From an uncultured Dehalococcoidia bacterium (GTDB lineage Bacteria; Chloroflexota; Dehalococcoidia; Lucifugimonadales; UBA1123): a DNA stretch of 64,000 nt. Shown here piece by piece: positions 19,747 through 30,121 of this stretch (positions are counted from its first letter, which is position 1; every line of letters begins with the position of its first letter). Location: positions 558,001 through 622,000 of the forward strand of contig CATOSI010000001.1 of the NCBI GenBank assembly GCA_951812505.1. Direction: 5' to 3'. The notes beneath the pieces are model-generated. The model saw only the letters and a program-made list of their open reading frames with translations, searched no databases and was not told the origin of the DNA. Made by a program: the position numbers and the translations under genes.

Positions 19747-19890
19747 CATAAATAAAAATTTATGTTTTCGAAAATCGAAGCCTCGGCGATTTCAAAACAC
19801 GCGAACGCAGGGCGACGCAGGGCAAACTCAGGGCAAAATCGCCCCCTGTACATGCCTGTGACTCGCCTGTTCCTGCCCTGTACAATTATA
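19747..19890. repeat. Phased word array locus 2 (CAGGGC/CCTGT) with AT-dyad cap
   Basis: CATAAAT-AAAA-ATTTATG at 19747-19764; CAGGGC at 19808, 19818, 19829; CCTGT at 19845, 19855, 19866, 19877 (spacing 10-11 bp). Confidence 0.88.
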
Positions 19891-19979
19891 AACCAGAATA
19901 TATGAACCTCCGGATCCGCTAACTCGCCGGAACATATCTGACTCAACTCTGAAAAAGCCCTGGCATAACGGAGATTCCA

Positions 19980-20795
19980 ATGGCAGACTTCGATGGCAAA
20001 GTAGTTATCGTTACAGGTGGCGCCCTCGGAATGGGTGGCGACACTGCGGTCGAGTTTGTTCGCAACGGAGCGAGTGTTGTGATAGCCGACCTGAATACTG
20101 AGGCCGGAGACCGGCGTGAGTCCGACATTCGTGCGGAAGGAGGTCGCGCCCTTTTTGTTGAGTCGGACGTCGCGCTCGCAGACGATGCCCGCCGAGTCGT
20201 TGATGGCGCCGTCGCCGAGTTTGGCGGGGTGGACATCCTGTTCAACAACGTCGGGATACAGCCCGTGGACTCTTACAAGAATGTTGAGGATACGCCCGAA
20301 TCAATGTGGGATAGGATTCTGGACGTCAACCTCAAGAGCTACTTTCTTATGGCAAAGTACGCCATCCCGGAAATCCGCAAGAGGGGTGGGGGAGTCATCA
20401 TCAACAACGCCAGCGTGCAGGGACTCCAGTCCCAGTATCTCGTTCCCGCATATGCCGCCAGCAAGGGAGGCGTGCTGTCTTTCACACGCCAGATGGCCCT
20501 CGACTATGCTCCCGAGAACATTCGAGTGCTCGCGATATGCCCCGGAACGATAGATACCGACATGGTGAGAACTGTAGCCGCCGCCGAAGGAGGGGATATC
20601 GAAGTGACCCTGGATCGCTACGGCGCCGGACACCCGGTGGGACGTATCGGTACAGGCCAGGACATCGCTAACCTCGTGATGTTCCTGGCGAGCGATAAGT
20701 CGTCCTTCATGACAGGTACCCATGTGATGATTGACGGCGGATACATGGCCCTCGGGGCATGGGCTGGTGGGGCCGGAGCCGATACCGGGCAGTAG
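19980..20795 (+). CDS. SDR-family oxidoreductase
   Basis: VVIVTGGALGMGGDTAV, VDILFNNVG, YAASKGGVLSFTRQMALDYAPENIRV. Confidence 0.9.
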   Translation: MADFDGKVVIVTGGALGMGGDTAVEFVRNGASVVIADLNTEAGDRRESDIRAEGGRALFVESDVALADDARRVVDGAVAEFGGVDILFNNVGIQPVDSYKNVEDTPESMWDRILDVNLKSYFLMAKYAIPEIRKRGGGVIINNASVQGLQSQYLVPAYAASKGGVLSFTRQMALDYAPENIRVLAICPGTIDTDMVRTVAAAEGGDIEVTLDRYGAGHPVGRIGTGQDIANLVMFLASDKSSFMTGTHVMIDGGYMALGAWAGGAGADTGQ

Positions 20796-20979
20796 TTTCG
20801 GTTTATAGCCGACCCTGCTTTGGCGGGGTTGCATTTTGCCCTCGCATTGTCTATATTGGGCGCACTTGAACCCCTACTTGTCCAGTAGGTCGGTTCGGGT
20901 GCGGAGTGCTCGGATGCACGCATTTTTCGCAAGCGATTGACATTCACGGTTTAGCTTCGTTACTAAGGAGTAGGGCAGG

Positions 20980-22026
20980 ATGACCACATCCAATGGCAGC
21001 AATAATGACGTTGTACTCGACGTCCAGGACCTGCGAACATATTTCGTTACTCGTTGGGGAGTGGTGAAGGCGGTTGATGGCGTTAGCTTCCAGCTCAAGC
21101 GCGGCGAGACACTGGGTATCGTCGGAGAATCGGGTTCCGGCAAGTCGGTGACCTCTCTCTCCATCATGCGGCTGATCCCGTCCCCTCCGGGACACATAGT
21201 AGGCGGCCAGGTCCTATTGGAAGGTGAAGACATTCTTCAACTCAGTGAAGGCGACATGGAGAAAGTCCGCGGAAGCCGTATCGGAATGGTTCTCCAGGAC
21301 CCGATGACCGCTCTCAACCCAGTCTTCGACATTGAGGACCAGGTTGGCGAAGCCCTGAAGATACACAAAGGCTTTGGCGGCGACGTGCTCAAGGACACGA
21401 TAGTAGATATGCTGCGAAAGGTGCGCATACCTGCACCCGAAGTAAGGATGAGAGACTATCCCCACCAGCTTTCGGGCGGTATGCGTCAGCGCGTTGTCGG
21501 CGCTATCGGTATCTCATGCGACCCGGCGGTGCTGATTGCCGACGAGCCCACCACATCACTCGACGTCACGATTCAGGCGCAGTACCTCAGGCTGCTGAAC
21601 GACCTTCAGCAGGAGACCGGCGTTGCGATCATGTTCATCACGCACGACTTCGGTATCGTGGCAAAGATGTGCGACAGGGTCGCGGTCATGTACGCGGGCC
21701 GAATCGTTGAACTTGCGGACGTTCGCACGATCTTCAACGATCCCAAGCACGAGTACACCAAAGCGCTGATAAACTCGGTGCCCAAGCTGGAAGAAAAGAC
21801 GGGTCGCTTGGCTCAGATTGATGGCCAGCCGCCGCAGCTCTACAATCTTCCTCCTGGAGACGCTTTCGCCGAGAGGTCCCCGCTTCCCACAACGGATATT
21901 GACTTCCAGATAAGGCCCGAATTGGTGGAAGTCGAGCCCGAACACTGGGTACAGCTCTCCCATAGCTCGGTCGCCGAATTTGACAAATATGCCCACCTCG
22001 TTCCCTATGGCGCGGAATACAGTTAA
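20980..22026 (+). CDS. Oligopeptide/dipeptide ABC transporter ATP-binding protein (OppD/DppD-like)
   Basis: [57 protein letters not shown]. Confidence 0.92.
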   Translation: MTTSNGSNNDVVLDVQDLRTYFVTRWGVVKAVDGVSFQLKRGETLGIVGESGSGKSVTSLSIMRLIPSPPGHIVGGQVLLEGEDILQLSEGDMEKVRGSRIGMVLQDPMTALNPVFDIEDQVGEALKIHKGFGGDVLKDTIVDMLRKVRIPAPEVRMRDYPHQLSGGMRQRVVGAIGISCDPAVLIADEPTTSLDVTIQAQYLRLLNDLQQETGVAIMFITHDFGIVAKMCDRVAVMYAGRIVELADVRTIFNDPKHEYTKALINSVPKLEEKTGRLAQIDGQPPQLYNLPPGDAFAERSPLPTTDIDFQIRPELVEVEPEHWVQLSHSSVAEFDKYAHLVPYGAEYS

Positions 22027-22064
22027 CCCGGATTCAGAGAGTAACAAGGAGTGGTGAAGCCAAA

Positions 22065-23177
22065 ATGGTAGCAGATGCTTCGACTAATGGCTCCAATGGG
22101 ACCACGAATAAGTACGGCGTCGAGTCCGCACCGGGTGTTGACTCTAGTTCCGACGCCATAATATCGGTTCGACACCTTCGCAAGTGGTTCGATGTCGGCG
22201 GCGGCTCACTGTTCAAGCGCCAGAAGAGCATTCTGAAGGCGGTGGACGATGTCAGCTTCGACGTTGACCGCGGCAAGACCATGGGCCTGGTTGGCGAATC
22301 GGGCTGTGGCAAGACGACCACGCTCAAGGTCCTCCTGGGATTGGAAGAACCCACCGACGGACATATCTTCTACGAGGGCGAGGATATAGCCACCCTGAGC
22401 CGCGCCGGAAGGCGAGAGCTCAAGCGGTCGGTCCAGGCAGTATTCCAGGACCCTTGGGCCTCGCTCAACCCCAGAATGCGTGTTGGCAGCATTATCGGCG
22501 AACCGCTTGAAGTCAACACGAACATGACCAAGCAGCAGATAAGGGACAGAGTGAGCGACCTCCTCGTTGAAGTCGGACTCCGCCCTGACCAGAGTTCGCT
22601 TTTCCCTCACGAATTCAGCGGTGGACAGAGGCAGAGGATTGGCGTCGCCAGGGCGCTTGCGCTCAATCCGCAGGTCATCGTTCTGGACGAGCCGGTATCT
22701 GCGCTCGATGTCTCCATTCGTGCGCAGATTATGAATCTGCTTGTTGACCTCCAGCAGGAGCATGGCCTGGCTTACCTTATGGTCGCTCACAACCTCGCGA
22801 CCGTCCGATACATGTGCGACCGGATGGCTGTCATGTATCTCGGCGTATTCCAGGAGATGGGCGATACTGAGAGCATTTTCAATAACCCGGTCCACCTCTA
22901 CACAAATGCGCTCCTCTCTGCTGCCCTCTCATCCCACCCGGACATCCAGAGAGAAGAAATCATTCTCCCCGGCGAAGTCGTGTCCCCCGTAGATCCTCCT
23001 CCCGGAGACGTGTTCCAGACACGGACCCCGCTGGAAGTGGACCCCAACCACGAATATGCAAATTCGCGTCCTCCCCTGGTGGAGGTCGAACCCGACCACT
23101 GGGTAACGATCACACCTTGGAGCACCATCAGCGGCGCCGCGGAACAGGGAGTTAACCTCGCTGCGACAACTTGGTAA
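22065..23177 (+). CDS. Oligopeptide/dipeptide ABC transporter ATP-binding protein (OppF/DppF-like)
   Basis: [57 protein letters not shown]. Confidence 0.92.
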   Translation: MVADASTNGSNGTTNKYGVESAPGVDSSSDAIISVRHLRKWFDVGGGSLFKRQKSILKAVDDVSFDVDRGKTMGLVGESGCGKTTTLKVLLGLEEPTDGHIFYEGEDIATLSRAGRRELKRSVQAVFQDPWASLNPRMRVGSIIGEPLEVNTNMTKQQIRDRVSDLLVEVGLRPDQSSLFPHEFSGGQRQRIGVARALALNPQVIVLDEPVSALDVSIRAQIMNLLVDLQQEHGLAYLMVAHNLATVRYMCDRMAVMYLGVFQEMGDTESIFNNPVHLYTNALLSAALSSHPDIQREEIILPGEVVSPVDPPPGDVFQTRTPLEVDPNHEYANSRPPLVEVEPDHWVTITPWSTISGAAEQGVNLAATTW

Positions 23178-23214
23178 CATCGCCGCTCGGGGTACGGCAC
23201 ACAGCTTACTAACC

Positions 23215-23246
23215 AAGGCGCGCCACACAAGCGGCGCGCCTTTTCA
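23215..23246 (+). terminator. Rho-independent terminator
   Basis: GGCGCGCC-acacaagc-GGCGCGCC followed by TTTTC. Confidence 0.8.
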
Positions 23247-23364
23247 TTGAAGGTCTAATTTGCCATACTGTCGAAAACGCACGGTCGCATTATGAATTTG
23301 AAAGGGAATCAGCACGCTCAGCGCTAACCTTAATGGTCTGGGTGGGCGAAATCGCGGAGAAACA

Positions 23365-24078
23365 ATGCCGAATAACCCAATCGAAGCCGTAACTACGCTT
23401 ACTTTCGACATCTTCGGTACTGTGCTGGACCTCACCGGCAGCCTCGAAGGACCGACCGGGAAATTGCTGACAGAGTTGGGCTCGGACATGACCGGCGCCG
23501 AATTCTATCCCCAGTGGCGTGCAAGACAACGCATAGAGCAGTACCAGGACTCGCTCATCATGCTGGGACACAGCGGATACCTGGAAACCTGTCGCAGGGC
23601 GTTGGTTTATGCTCTCCGTGCCAATGGTATCGAATTCGACCCTGAACGAATCCGAGAGTTCATGAGTGTGTGGCACGAACTGAGCCCGTATGCAGATTCG
23701 CTGCAAGGCTTGAACAGGCTGGCTGGCAAGTACAGTCTTGTTGCTCTATCGAATGGCGAGCCTGAGTTTCTCGACCATCTGGTCGCCAATAGGATCAAAT
23801 TCGACTTTGACAACGTGATTTCGGTGGAGGAAGGGGGCGCGTTCAAACCCCATCCTTCAGTTTACCGCTCAGCGGCCCGCATCCTCGATGTCGAGCCCTC
23901 AGCGATAATGATGGTCGCGGCGCACTCCTTCGACATCATGGGCGCAAGGGTCAGTGGATTCAGGGGAGCTTATGTAAACCGGTACTCGCTGCCCTACGAA
24001 GATACGGAACAGTACACGCCTGACATCGTTGTGAAAGACTTCAACCAGTTGGCCGCGGCTCTGGTCGGGGAGGGTTAG
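23365..24078 (+). CDS. HAD-family hydrolase (haloacid dehalogenase type II-like)
   Basis: TLTFDIFGTVLDL, LVALSNGEPEFLDHLV, FKPHPSVYRSAARILDVEPSAIMMVAAHSFDIMGAR. Confidence 0.88.
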   Translation: MPNNPIEAVTTLTFDIFGTVLDLTGSLEGPTGKLLTELGSDMTGAEFYPQWRARQRIEQYQDSLIMLGHSGYLETCRRALVYALRANGIEFDPERIREFMSVWHELSPYADSLQGLNRLAGKYSLVALSNGEPEFLDHLVANRIKFDFDNVISVEEGGAFKPHPSVYRSAARILDVEPSAIMMVAAHSFDIMGARVSGFRGAYVNRYSLPYEDTEQYTPDIVVKDFNQLAAALVGEG

Positions 24079-24080
24079 CC

Positions 24081-25205
24081 ATGTCAGATACCCCCGACGT
24101 CATAGTTGTTGGCGGTGGAGTCGTCGGTACTGCCGTTGCCTACTTCCTGGCAAAGCGTGGTAAGTCCTGTGTGTTGCTGGAAAGGGGGAGAATAGGAGGA
24201 GGGGCTTCCAATGCAGCTTCAGGCATCCTGAGCTCATCTCCCGGCAGTTCTCAATACTCCCGTCTTGCGCATCGCAGCCTCAGACTGTTCCACGAACTTG
24301 CGCCGGTTATCCGCGAGGAGTCCGGTATTGATATTGAATTTGCGGAGTGCGGAGACCTCACTCTGGCAATGAATGGGAGCGACGCAATCGCGTTGCGCGG
24401 TCTTACGAACCAGCTTTCTACTATGGGCGAGGAAGCGAGATGGGTTGACAGCGACGAGTTGAGGGAGTTGGAGCCGCTCCTTAATCCGGCGATTCCCGGC
24501 GGCATGTATGCTCCCGAGTCCTGCCGGGTCAACAACCAGAGACTCGCCAGTGCGCTGGCGTCGTCTGCGCAGAGATACGGAGCGGAAATCAGGCAGGGTG
24601 TCGAAGTAACAGGCCTGATCGTCGAGGACGGTCAGGTCGCGGGTGTCATGGAGAGGGATGGACCTCTGCGATCCGGGTCCGTCGTGCTGGCGTCTGGCGC
24701 CTGGACCGGTGCAATGGACAGGTGGCTGTATGGCGAGCGCGGGCCAAGCGCCTCCCGCATTCCGATGGTCAAACCCGTAAAGGGCGTCAACCTTAATGTC
24801 CAGCCCAGCAATGGTAGTGTAAGCCGGATAGTTCACGGCTCGTGGGGAATCCTGGTACCACGCAATGACGGCTCGATGATAGTAGGCGCGACCGTCGAAG
24901 AGGTAGGCTTCGATACCAGGGTAATGGCTGGCGAGGTGCAGGCTATACTAGGTGTGGCTACGGCGCTGATGCCCTCACTGAGCGACGCGGAAATCAACTG
25001 GAGTATCGCCGGTCTGAGACCCGGATCAGGCGATGAACTGCCGGTCATCGGGCGGATGCCGGAACATGCTAACGTTGTCGTCGCGTCTGGCCACTACAGG
25101 AACGGAATACTGCTGAGTCTGGCGACAGGCGAGGCGGTAGCCGACCTATTGGACGGCTCGGAAAGCGAGTCCCTTTCTGACTTTGATCCGGCTCGATTCT
25201 TCTGA
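24081..25205 (+). CDS. FAD-dependent oxidoreductase (DAO/ThiO-like)
   Basis: VIVVGGGVVGTAVAYFLAKRGKSCVLLERG; INWSIAGLRPGSGDELPVIGRMPEHANVVVASGHYRNGILLSLATGEAVADLL. Confidence 0.88.
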   Translation: MSDTPDVIVVGGGVVGTAVAYFLAKRGKSCVLLERGRIGGGASNAASGILSSSPGSSQYSRLAHRSLRLFHELAPVIREESGIDIEFAECGDLTLAMNGSDAIALRGLTNQLSTMGEEARWVDSDELRELEPLLNPAIPGGMYAPESCRVNNQRLASALASSAQRYGAEIRQGVEVTGLIVEDGQVAGVMERDGPLRSGSVVLASGAWTGAMDRWLYGERGPSASRIPMVKPVKGVNLNVQPSNGSVSRIVHGSWGILVPRNDGSMIVGATVEEVGFDTRVMAGEVQAILGVATALMPSLSDAEINWSIAGLRPGSGDELPVIGRMPEHANVVVASGHYRNGILLSLATGEAVADLLDGSESESLSDFDPARFF

Positions 25206-25351
25206 TGTGATGTATAGTTAGTACAGCAAAATGTGGAGGGTGCGCATGGTCGTCTCCAATACAAAGCCCCAGCTTACATACACCTTGGATAGGATATTCC
25301 GTTAACGAGAAACTTCGCCCTGCGTACAGAAGTATGAATTAGGAGAGGCAA

Positions 25352-26278
25352 ATGTCGGTCAAAATAGGAATAGGTTTCGGCGGTTGGCCATTCCCTTCCG
25401 CTGACCCGGATCACCTCTGGGAGTACACAGACCTGTGCGAGAATTATGGTGTGGACTCACTCTGGCTCAGCGACAGGATTGTCTCGGAGACCCTTAACAT
25501 GGAGCCGATGATTGCGCTCTCCTTCATCGCGGCTCGGACTAAAGACTTGAAGTTCGGGACTAACGTGCTTGCTCTCCCGCTCAGAAATCCGACTGTTCTC
25601 GCCAAGGAGGTCGCTACCCTGGACTTTCTCTCCGGCGGTCGGTCGCTCCCTGCCGTCGGACTGGGTACGGGCGAGGCAGGAGAATACGAGGCCTGCGGAA
25701 CGATCAAGCGTCAGCGCGGTGGCAGAACAGACGAGGCTATCGAGGTCATGAAACTCCTCTGGTCGCAGGACAACGTCACCTACCACGGGCGCTACTTCAC
25801 CCTGAATGACGTGACCGTCCAGCCCAAGCCAGTCCAGAAGGATCTTCCGCCCGTCTGGATAGGCGGACGCAGCGAATTCGCCATTAGGCGCACGGCGAGA
25901 CTGGGCGACGGCTGGCTTGTGTCTCAGGCGACGCCTGAAGAGGTCGCCGACGGGGTCTCACAAATCAAGACCATGGCAGCCGAGTTCGAGAACGACATCG
26001 AAGAGGACCACTACGGAGCCCTCTTTAGCTACTGCATCGCTGACAGCTACGAGGAGGCTCGCCGGATTTCCGAGCCCTACATGCTCCGGCGCAGGACCGA
26101 TATAGACTACGACGGCTTCTCCGCCTTCGGGACCGCCGACAGGATGCGCGACCTGATTGACTCCTACATTGACGCCGGAGCGACGAAATTCGTGGCCAGG
26201 CCAGCCTGCCCACCAGCGATGATGAACGAACAGCTTGACGCGCTGTCCGCCGATATTTTGCCCATCTACCACAACTGA
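25352..26278 (+). CDS. LLM-class flavin/F420-dependent oxidoreductase
   Basis: LSGGRSLPAVGLGTGEAGEYEACG, PPVWIGGRSEFAIRRTARLGDGWL. Confidence 0.88.
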   Translation: MSVKIGIGFGGWPFPSADPDHLWEYTDLCENYGVDSLWLSDRIVSETLNMEPMIALSFIAARTKDLKFGTNVLALPLRNPTVLAKEVATLDFLSGGRSLPAVGLGTGEAGEYEACGTIKRQRGGRTDEAIEVMKLLWSQDNVTYHGRYFTLNDVTVQPKPVQKDLPPVWIGGRSEFAIRRTARLGDGWLVSQATPEEVADGVSQIKTMAAEFENDIEEDHYGALFSYCIADSYEEARRISEPYMLRRRTDIDYDGFSAFGTADRMRDLIDSYIDAGATKFVARPACPPAMMNEQLDALSADILPIYHN

Positions 26279-26299
26279 ACCGCGAAGGGAGACCAAACC

Positions 26300-27136
26300 A
26301 TGCCCGATTATGCGGTCAAAGTTGGAGACGCCGAGATAATCTCCGTATCCGACGGCCACATACACTTCGCTCCGTCCGACTTTTTCCCTTCAATTGATTC
26401 CGCTGAGTGGGATCCTTACGCTGACGAGCTTACGGACGAAGGATTTATCCGTATGAATGTGGGTTCTTTTGTGATACGGGTCGCGGATGTCGTCGCCCTT
26501 GTGGATACTGGACTTGGAGAAGGCGACCATCCATTTGATAATTCCGAATGGGGCCTGCTCGCCTCCGACATGGCAAGCAAGGGGATTGCCCCAGACGAGA
26601 TAACCACGGTCATCATAACCCATCTTCACCGCGACCACGTCGGTTGGAACATGGTCGAAAAGGACGGCGCGCCGACTCCTTTCTTCCCAAACGCCAGATA
26701 CTACATCCCCAAGGCCGACTGGGACGTCTTCACCCGCCGCGCCGGAATGGCTATGTTCTCCTACATCGCCAAGCAGGTGACGCCTCTCATGGAACTCGGC
26801 GCGCTTGAGTTAGTAGAGGGGGAACGGTCCATAGGCGACCACCTCACTGCGCTCCCGACCCCCGGACATACCCCAGGCCACACAAGCCTGCTCGTCTCAT
26901 CCTCTGGCGAGAGCGCCGTCGTCCTCGGCGACGCCGCTCACGTGCCGGTGCAGGCCCACCACACCGACTGGAGCCCACGCGCCGACACCAACCCCGAACT
27001 GTCCCGCCGGAACCGTACCGACCTTTTCGACCGCATGGAGAAAGACCACTCCCTCGTCGTCTCAGGCCATTTCCCCGTTCCTGGCTTCGGTAGGCTGGTG
27101 AGGGTCAGTGGAAGGCGATACTGGCGCGCCCTTTGA
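26300..27136 (+). CDS. MBL-fold metallo-hydrolase
   Basis: VIITHLHRDHVGWN, TALPTPGHTPGHTSLLVSS, VVLGDAAHV. Confidence 0.9.
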   Translation: MPDYAVKVGDAEIISVSDGHIHFAPSDFFPSIDSAEWDPYADELTDEGFIRMNVGSFVIRVADVVALVDTGLGEGDHPFDNSEWGLLASDMASKGIAPDEITTVIITHLHRDHVGWNMVEKDGAPTPFFPNARYYIPKADWDVFTRRAGMAMFSYIAKQVTPLMELGALELVEGERSIGDHLTALPTPGHTPGHTSLLVSSSGESAVVLGDAAHVPVQAHHTDWSPRADTNPELSRRNRTDLFDRMEKDHSLVVSGHFPVPGFGRLVRVSGRRYWRAL

Positions 27137-27175
27137 CAGACGCACCTCATAGGGCGTCATGGACACCATGATAGA

Positions 27176-27670
27176 ATGAATAAGCAGCGTTCGGACGTGC
27201 ATCAGGGAGGGACTGACATGGCCTGCACTCGAAGACTCTACAAGAGCTCGGGCGACAAGATGATTTCAGGCGTCTCGGGCGGAATGGCTGAATACTTCGA
27301 GATCGATCCGGTTTTCGTCCGGCTGGGCTGGGTTGTGTCGGTCTTCCTCACCGGCGGAATTTCGATCCTGGTCTATATCGTAATGGCCATTGTCGTGCCA
27401 AAGGGAGGCCATGGCCCTTCAGCGAACCCAGATGTGGTGGATGAGGAAAGTGGTCAGGTGGGCGAGTATCCCGTCGTTTCGGAGGCTGACATGCGCCAGC
27501 GCGACGAAAGAAAACGTTATATTTTGGGAATCGGCCTGGTTGTGGCGGGAATAGCGCTTCTCATGTACAACCTCGACTTCTTCGGCGCGATTGACTGGGG
27601 TATTGTTGCCGCAATCTCCGTTATTGGCATAGGTGCCGCGCTTATATACGCCTCGGTTCGCCAGAGATAA
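27176..27670 (+). CDS. PspC-domain membrane protein
   Basis: RRLYKSSGDKMISGVSGGMAEYFEIDPVFVRLGWVVSVFLTGGISILVYIVMAIVVPK is a classic PspC domain. Confidence 0.92.
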   Translation: MNKQRSDVHQGGTDMACTRRLYKSSGDKMISGVSGGMAEYFEIDPVFVRLGWVVSVFLTGGISILVYIVMAIVVPKGGHGPSANPDVVDEESGQVGEYPVVSEADMRQRDERKRYILGIGLVVAGIALLMYNLDFFGAIDWGIVAAISVIGIGAALIYASVRQR

Positions 27671-27676
27671 ATCCCG

Positions 27677-28639
27677 ATGGCTGACCAAACGGAAAGCAAT
27701 CGGTCCAGAAGGCGGATTCCGCTCGCTGCGATCCTGCTTCTGACCCTCGGAGTCGTGCTGCTTCTCAACACAACCGACGTGGTCGGATGGGGAATTTGGT
27801 GGCAAATCTTCCGCTTCTGGCCCCTGATACTCATAGCCGTCGGTCTGAACATCATACTCGCCCCCCGATTCCCGATCATATCGGCCATCGTGGTTGCACT
27901 GGTCCTCGTCGCGGGCATCGGCGCAGCCTATCTGACAAGCTGGGATATGGCCTTTGATGATGACAGGTCGCGTCAGTATGGCATATCCGCCAATCAATCT
28001 GAATTTCTGGAATTGGATGTGGATTTCGGCGCCGGTTCCCTTGTCGTTGACTCCATTGTGTCGCCGGATGAAGGTGAGATGATCATGGCGTACTTCAACG
28101 GCTTGGGGGCCCATACGGACGATAGAATAACCGAAGACGGTCTCGAGGTTACGCTCTCTATAGATGCTCCCGGCATGCGCCTGAAAGACGGCGACGCCGA
28201 GTGGAAGTCCGAAATAGACCTGTTTGGGCTGTTGCGTACTCTGGGTAGCCTAAGATGGGACGTTGGAGTGTCGCCCGACATCGCCGAGATCATATTGGAC
28301 ATCGAGGGCGGCGCGGCGGACATGGACCTGCGCCTTACCCACCTGAATGTAAAGACTCTTGATATGGACGTCGGTGCCGCCGACGTAGAAATAGCTCTAC
28401 CCGCGAATGCCGGACATACCGACATTTACATAGACGCCGGCGCAGCCGACATTGACATCGCCGTACCCAACAACCTTGCCGCTTTGATAAACTCCGACTC
28501 CACCTTGACTGCGTTCGACGTGGACACCTCCAGATTCCCCAAGACTGGTGAAGTATGGCGATCTCCCGACTATGATACCGCCCAGAACAGAGTCGAAATA
28601 AACATAGACGCTGGAGCCTCCAGCATCTCCATCCACTAA
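27677..28639 (+). CDS. LiaF-like membrane protein with C-terminal beta-repeat (toastrack-like) domain
   Basis: RRIPLAAILLLTLGVVLLLNTTDVVGWGIWWQIFRFWPLILIAVGLNIIL plus repeated GA(A/G)(D/S) beta-repeat C-terminus. Confidence 0.75.
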   Translation: MADQTESNRSRRRIPLAAILLLTLGVVLLLNTTDVVGWGIWWQIFRFWPLILIAVGLNIILAPRFPIISAIVVALVLVAGIGAAYLTSWDMAFDDDRSRQYGISANQSEFLELDVDFGAGSLVVDSIVSPDEGEMIMAYFNGLGAHTDDRITEDGLEVTLSIDAPGMRLKDGDAEWKSEIDLFGLLRTLGSLRWDVGVSPDIAEIILDIEGGAADMDLRLTHLNVKTLDMDVGAADVEIALPANAGHTDIYIDAGAADIDIAVPNNLAALINSDSTLTAFDVDTSRFPKTGEVWRSPDYDTAQNRVEINIDAGASSISIH

Positions 28640-28676
28640 AATCTAAGAATGAACGACTACTCCCCGGAGGAAAAGC

Positions 28677-29456
28677 TTGTACAACATAGACCTCAGCGGC
28701 AAGAACGCGCTCGTATTCGGAGTCGCGAACCAGCGCAGCATAGCGTGGCACATCGCCAGAACGCTCGATCAGGCGGGCGCGCGGATAGCGCTGTCCTACA
28801 TCAACGAAAGAATCAGGCGGAGCGTCGAAAGGCTCGGCTCCCAGCTCTCGTCGTCGCCCATTCTCGTCGAGTGTGACGTCAGCGATGACGCCAACGTACA
28901 GAACACATTCGACACGCTGGCCACTGACATGGATGGTATTGACATAATCGTCCACTCAATAGCCTTTGCCAACAGGGAAGACCTCGGCGGCCCCTTCATA
29001 GATACCCCCAGGGAGGGATTCCGTCTCGCCCTCGATATTAGCGCCTATTCGCTCGTGTCCGTCGCAAGGCACGCCGCGCCCATGATGAAGGGCAGGGGAG
29101 GCAGCATCATAACCATGACTTTCCAGGCATCCGACCGGGTATTCCCGGGCTACAACGTCATGGGGACTGCCAAGGCCGCGCTGGAGAACGAGGTCCGCCA
29201 ACTCGCCTGGGACCTCGGCAAGGATGACACTCGCATCAACGCCATCAGCGCCGGTCCCGTTGACACGCTCTCCTCCAGGGTCATCAGCGGCTACCGAGAC
29301 ATGAAGCGCGCTCACGCCGACAGGTCCCCGATGGGGCGCAACATCACCCACGAAGAAGTCGCCAATACCGCGCTCTTCCTGTGTAGCCCGATGTCCTCCG
29401 GCATTACCGGCGAGGTGATCCACGTCGATACCGGCTACCACATCATGGGCATATAA
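28677..29456 (+). CDS. fabI: Enoyl-[acyl-carrier-protein] reductase (FabI-like SDR), TTG start
   Basis: LSGKNALVFGVANQRSIAWHIARTLDQAGARIALSY, MTFQASDRVFPGYNVMGTAKAALENEVRQLA. Confidence 0.85.
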   Translation: MYNIDLSGKNALVFGVANQRSIAWHIARTLDQAGARIALSYINERIRRSVERLGSQLSSSPILVECDVSDDANVQNTFDTLATDMDGIDIIVHSIAFANREDLGGPFIDTPREGFRLALDISAYSLVSVARHAAPMMKGRGGSIITMTFQASDRVFPGYNVMGTAKAALENEVRQLAWDLGKDDTRINAISAGPVDTLSSRVISGYRDMKRAHADRSPMGRNITHEEVANTALFLCSPMSSGITGEVIHVDTGYHIMGI

Positions 29457-29593
29457 TGGCATAGTCATAAGAGAGCTGACAGACAAAGACCTCATTCATC
29501 AAAGTGGGAGTCTGGAGCCCGATACTCCTGTAAACCTTAATAGATAGGCGAATCGCCAAGGGTTGATATTCAAGCCGCTGAACCGTTTATGAA

Positions 29594-30121
29594 ATGGCAG
29601 AGAGTGAAGAGAAAATGAACTGGGCTGAAACCATCGTTAAGTCCCTTAAGGACGCCGAGGTGTCCCTGATAGCCTACGTCCCCGACGTGAGTATCCACCA
29701 GGTCACCCGTCTTATGGAGGAGGACGACTACTTCCACGTCGTGTCCGCCACACGGGAGGAAGAAGCGATTGGCATCGCTACCGGAGCGTACGCCAGGGGC
29801 AGAAATGCCGCGGTTTTCATGCAGTCCAGTGGCTTCGGCAACTGCATCAACGCGCTCGCCAGTCTCTGTTTGCCTGCCCGTGTGCCGATACCTATGTTCA
29901 TCAACCTGCGTGGCGAGGTCGGGGAGTTCAACATCGCTCAGGTCGCGATGGGACGCGCTACGCGGCCGATACTTGACGTCCTTGGCATCCAGCACTACAC
30001 ACTTGACACTGACGACAGGCTCGACTTGCGGGTCTCAGGGGCGCTCAAGTTGTGCTACGCTTCCCGCCAGCCACTGGCGTTCTGTCTGACGCCGCTACTT
30101 CACGGAGGAAAACTTGCATAG
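29594..30121 (+). CDS. ThDP-dependent decarboxylase alpha subunit (sulfopyruvate/phosphonopyruvate decarboxylase-like)
   Basis: VSATREEEAIGIATGAYARGRNAAVFMQSSGFGNCINALASL (PYR domain), next to PP-domain partner. Confidence 0.75.
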   Translation: MAESEEKMNWAETIVKSLKDAEVSLIAYVPDVSIHQVTRLMEEDDYFHVVSATREEEAIGIATGAYARGRNAAVFMQSSGFGNCINALASLCLPARVPIPMFINLRGEVGEFNIAQVAMGRATRPILDVLGIQHYTLDTDDRLDLRVSGALKLCYASRQPLAFCLTPLLHGGKLA

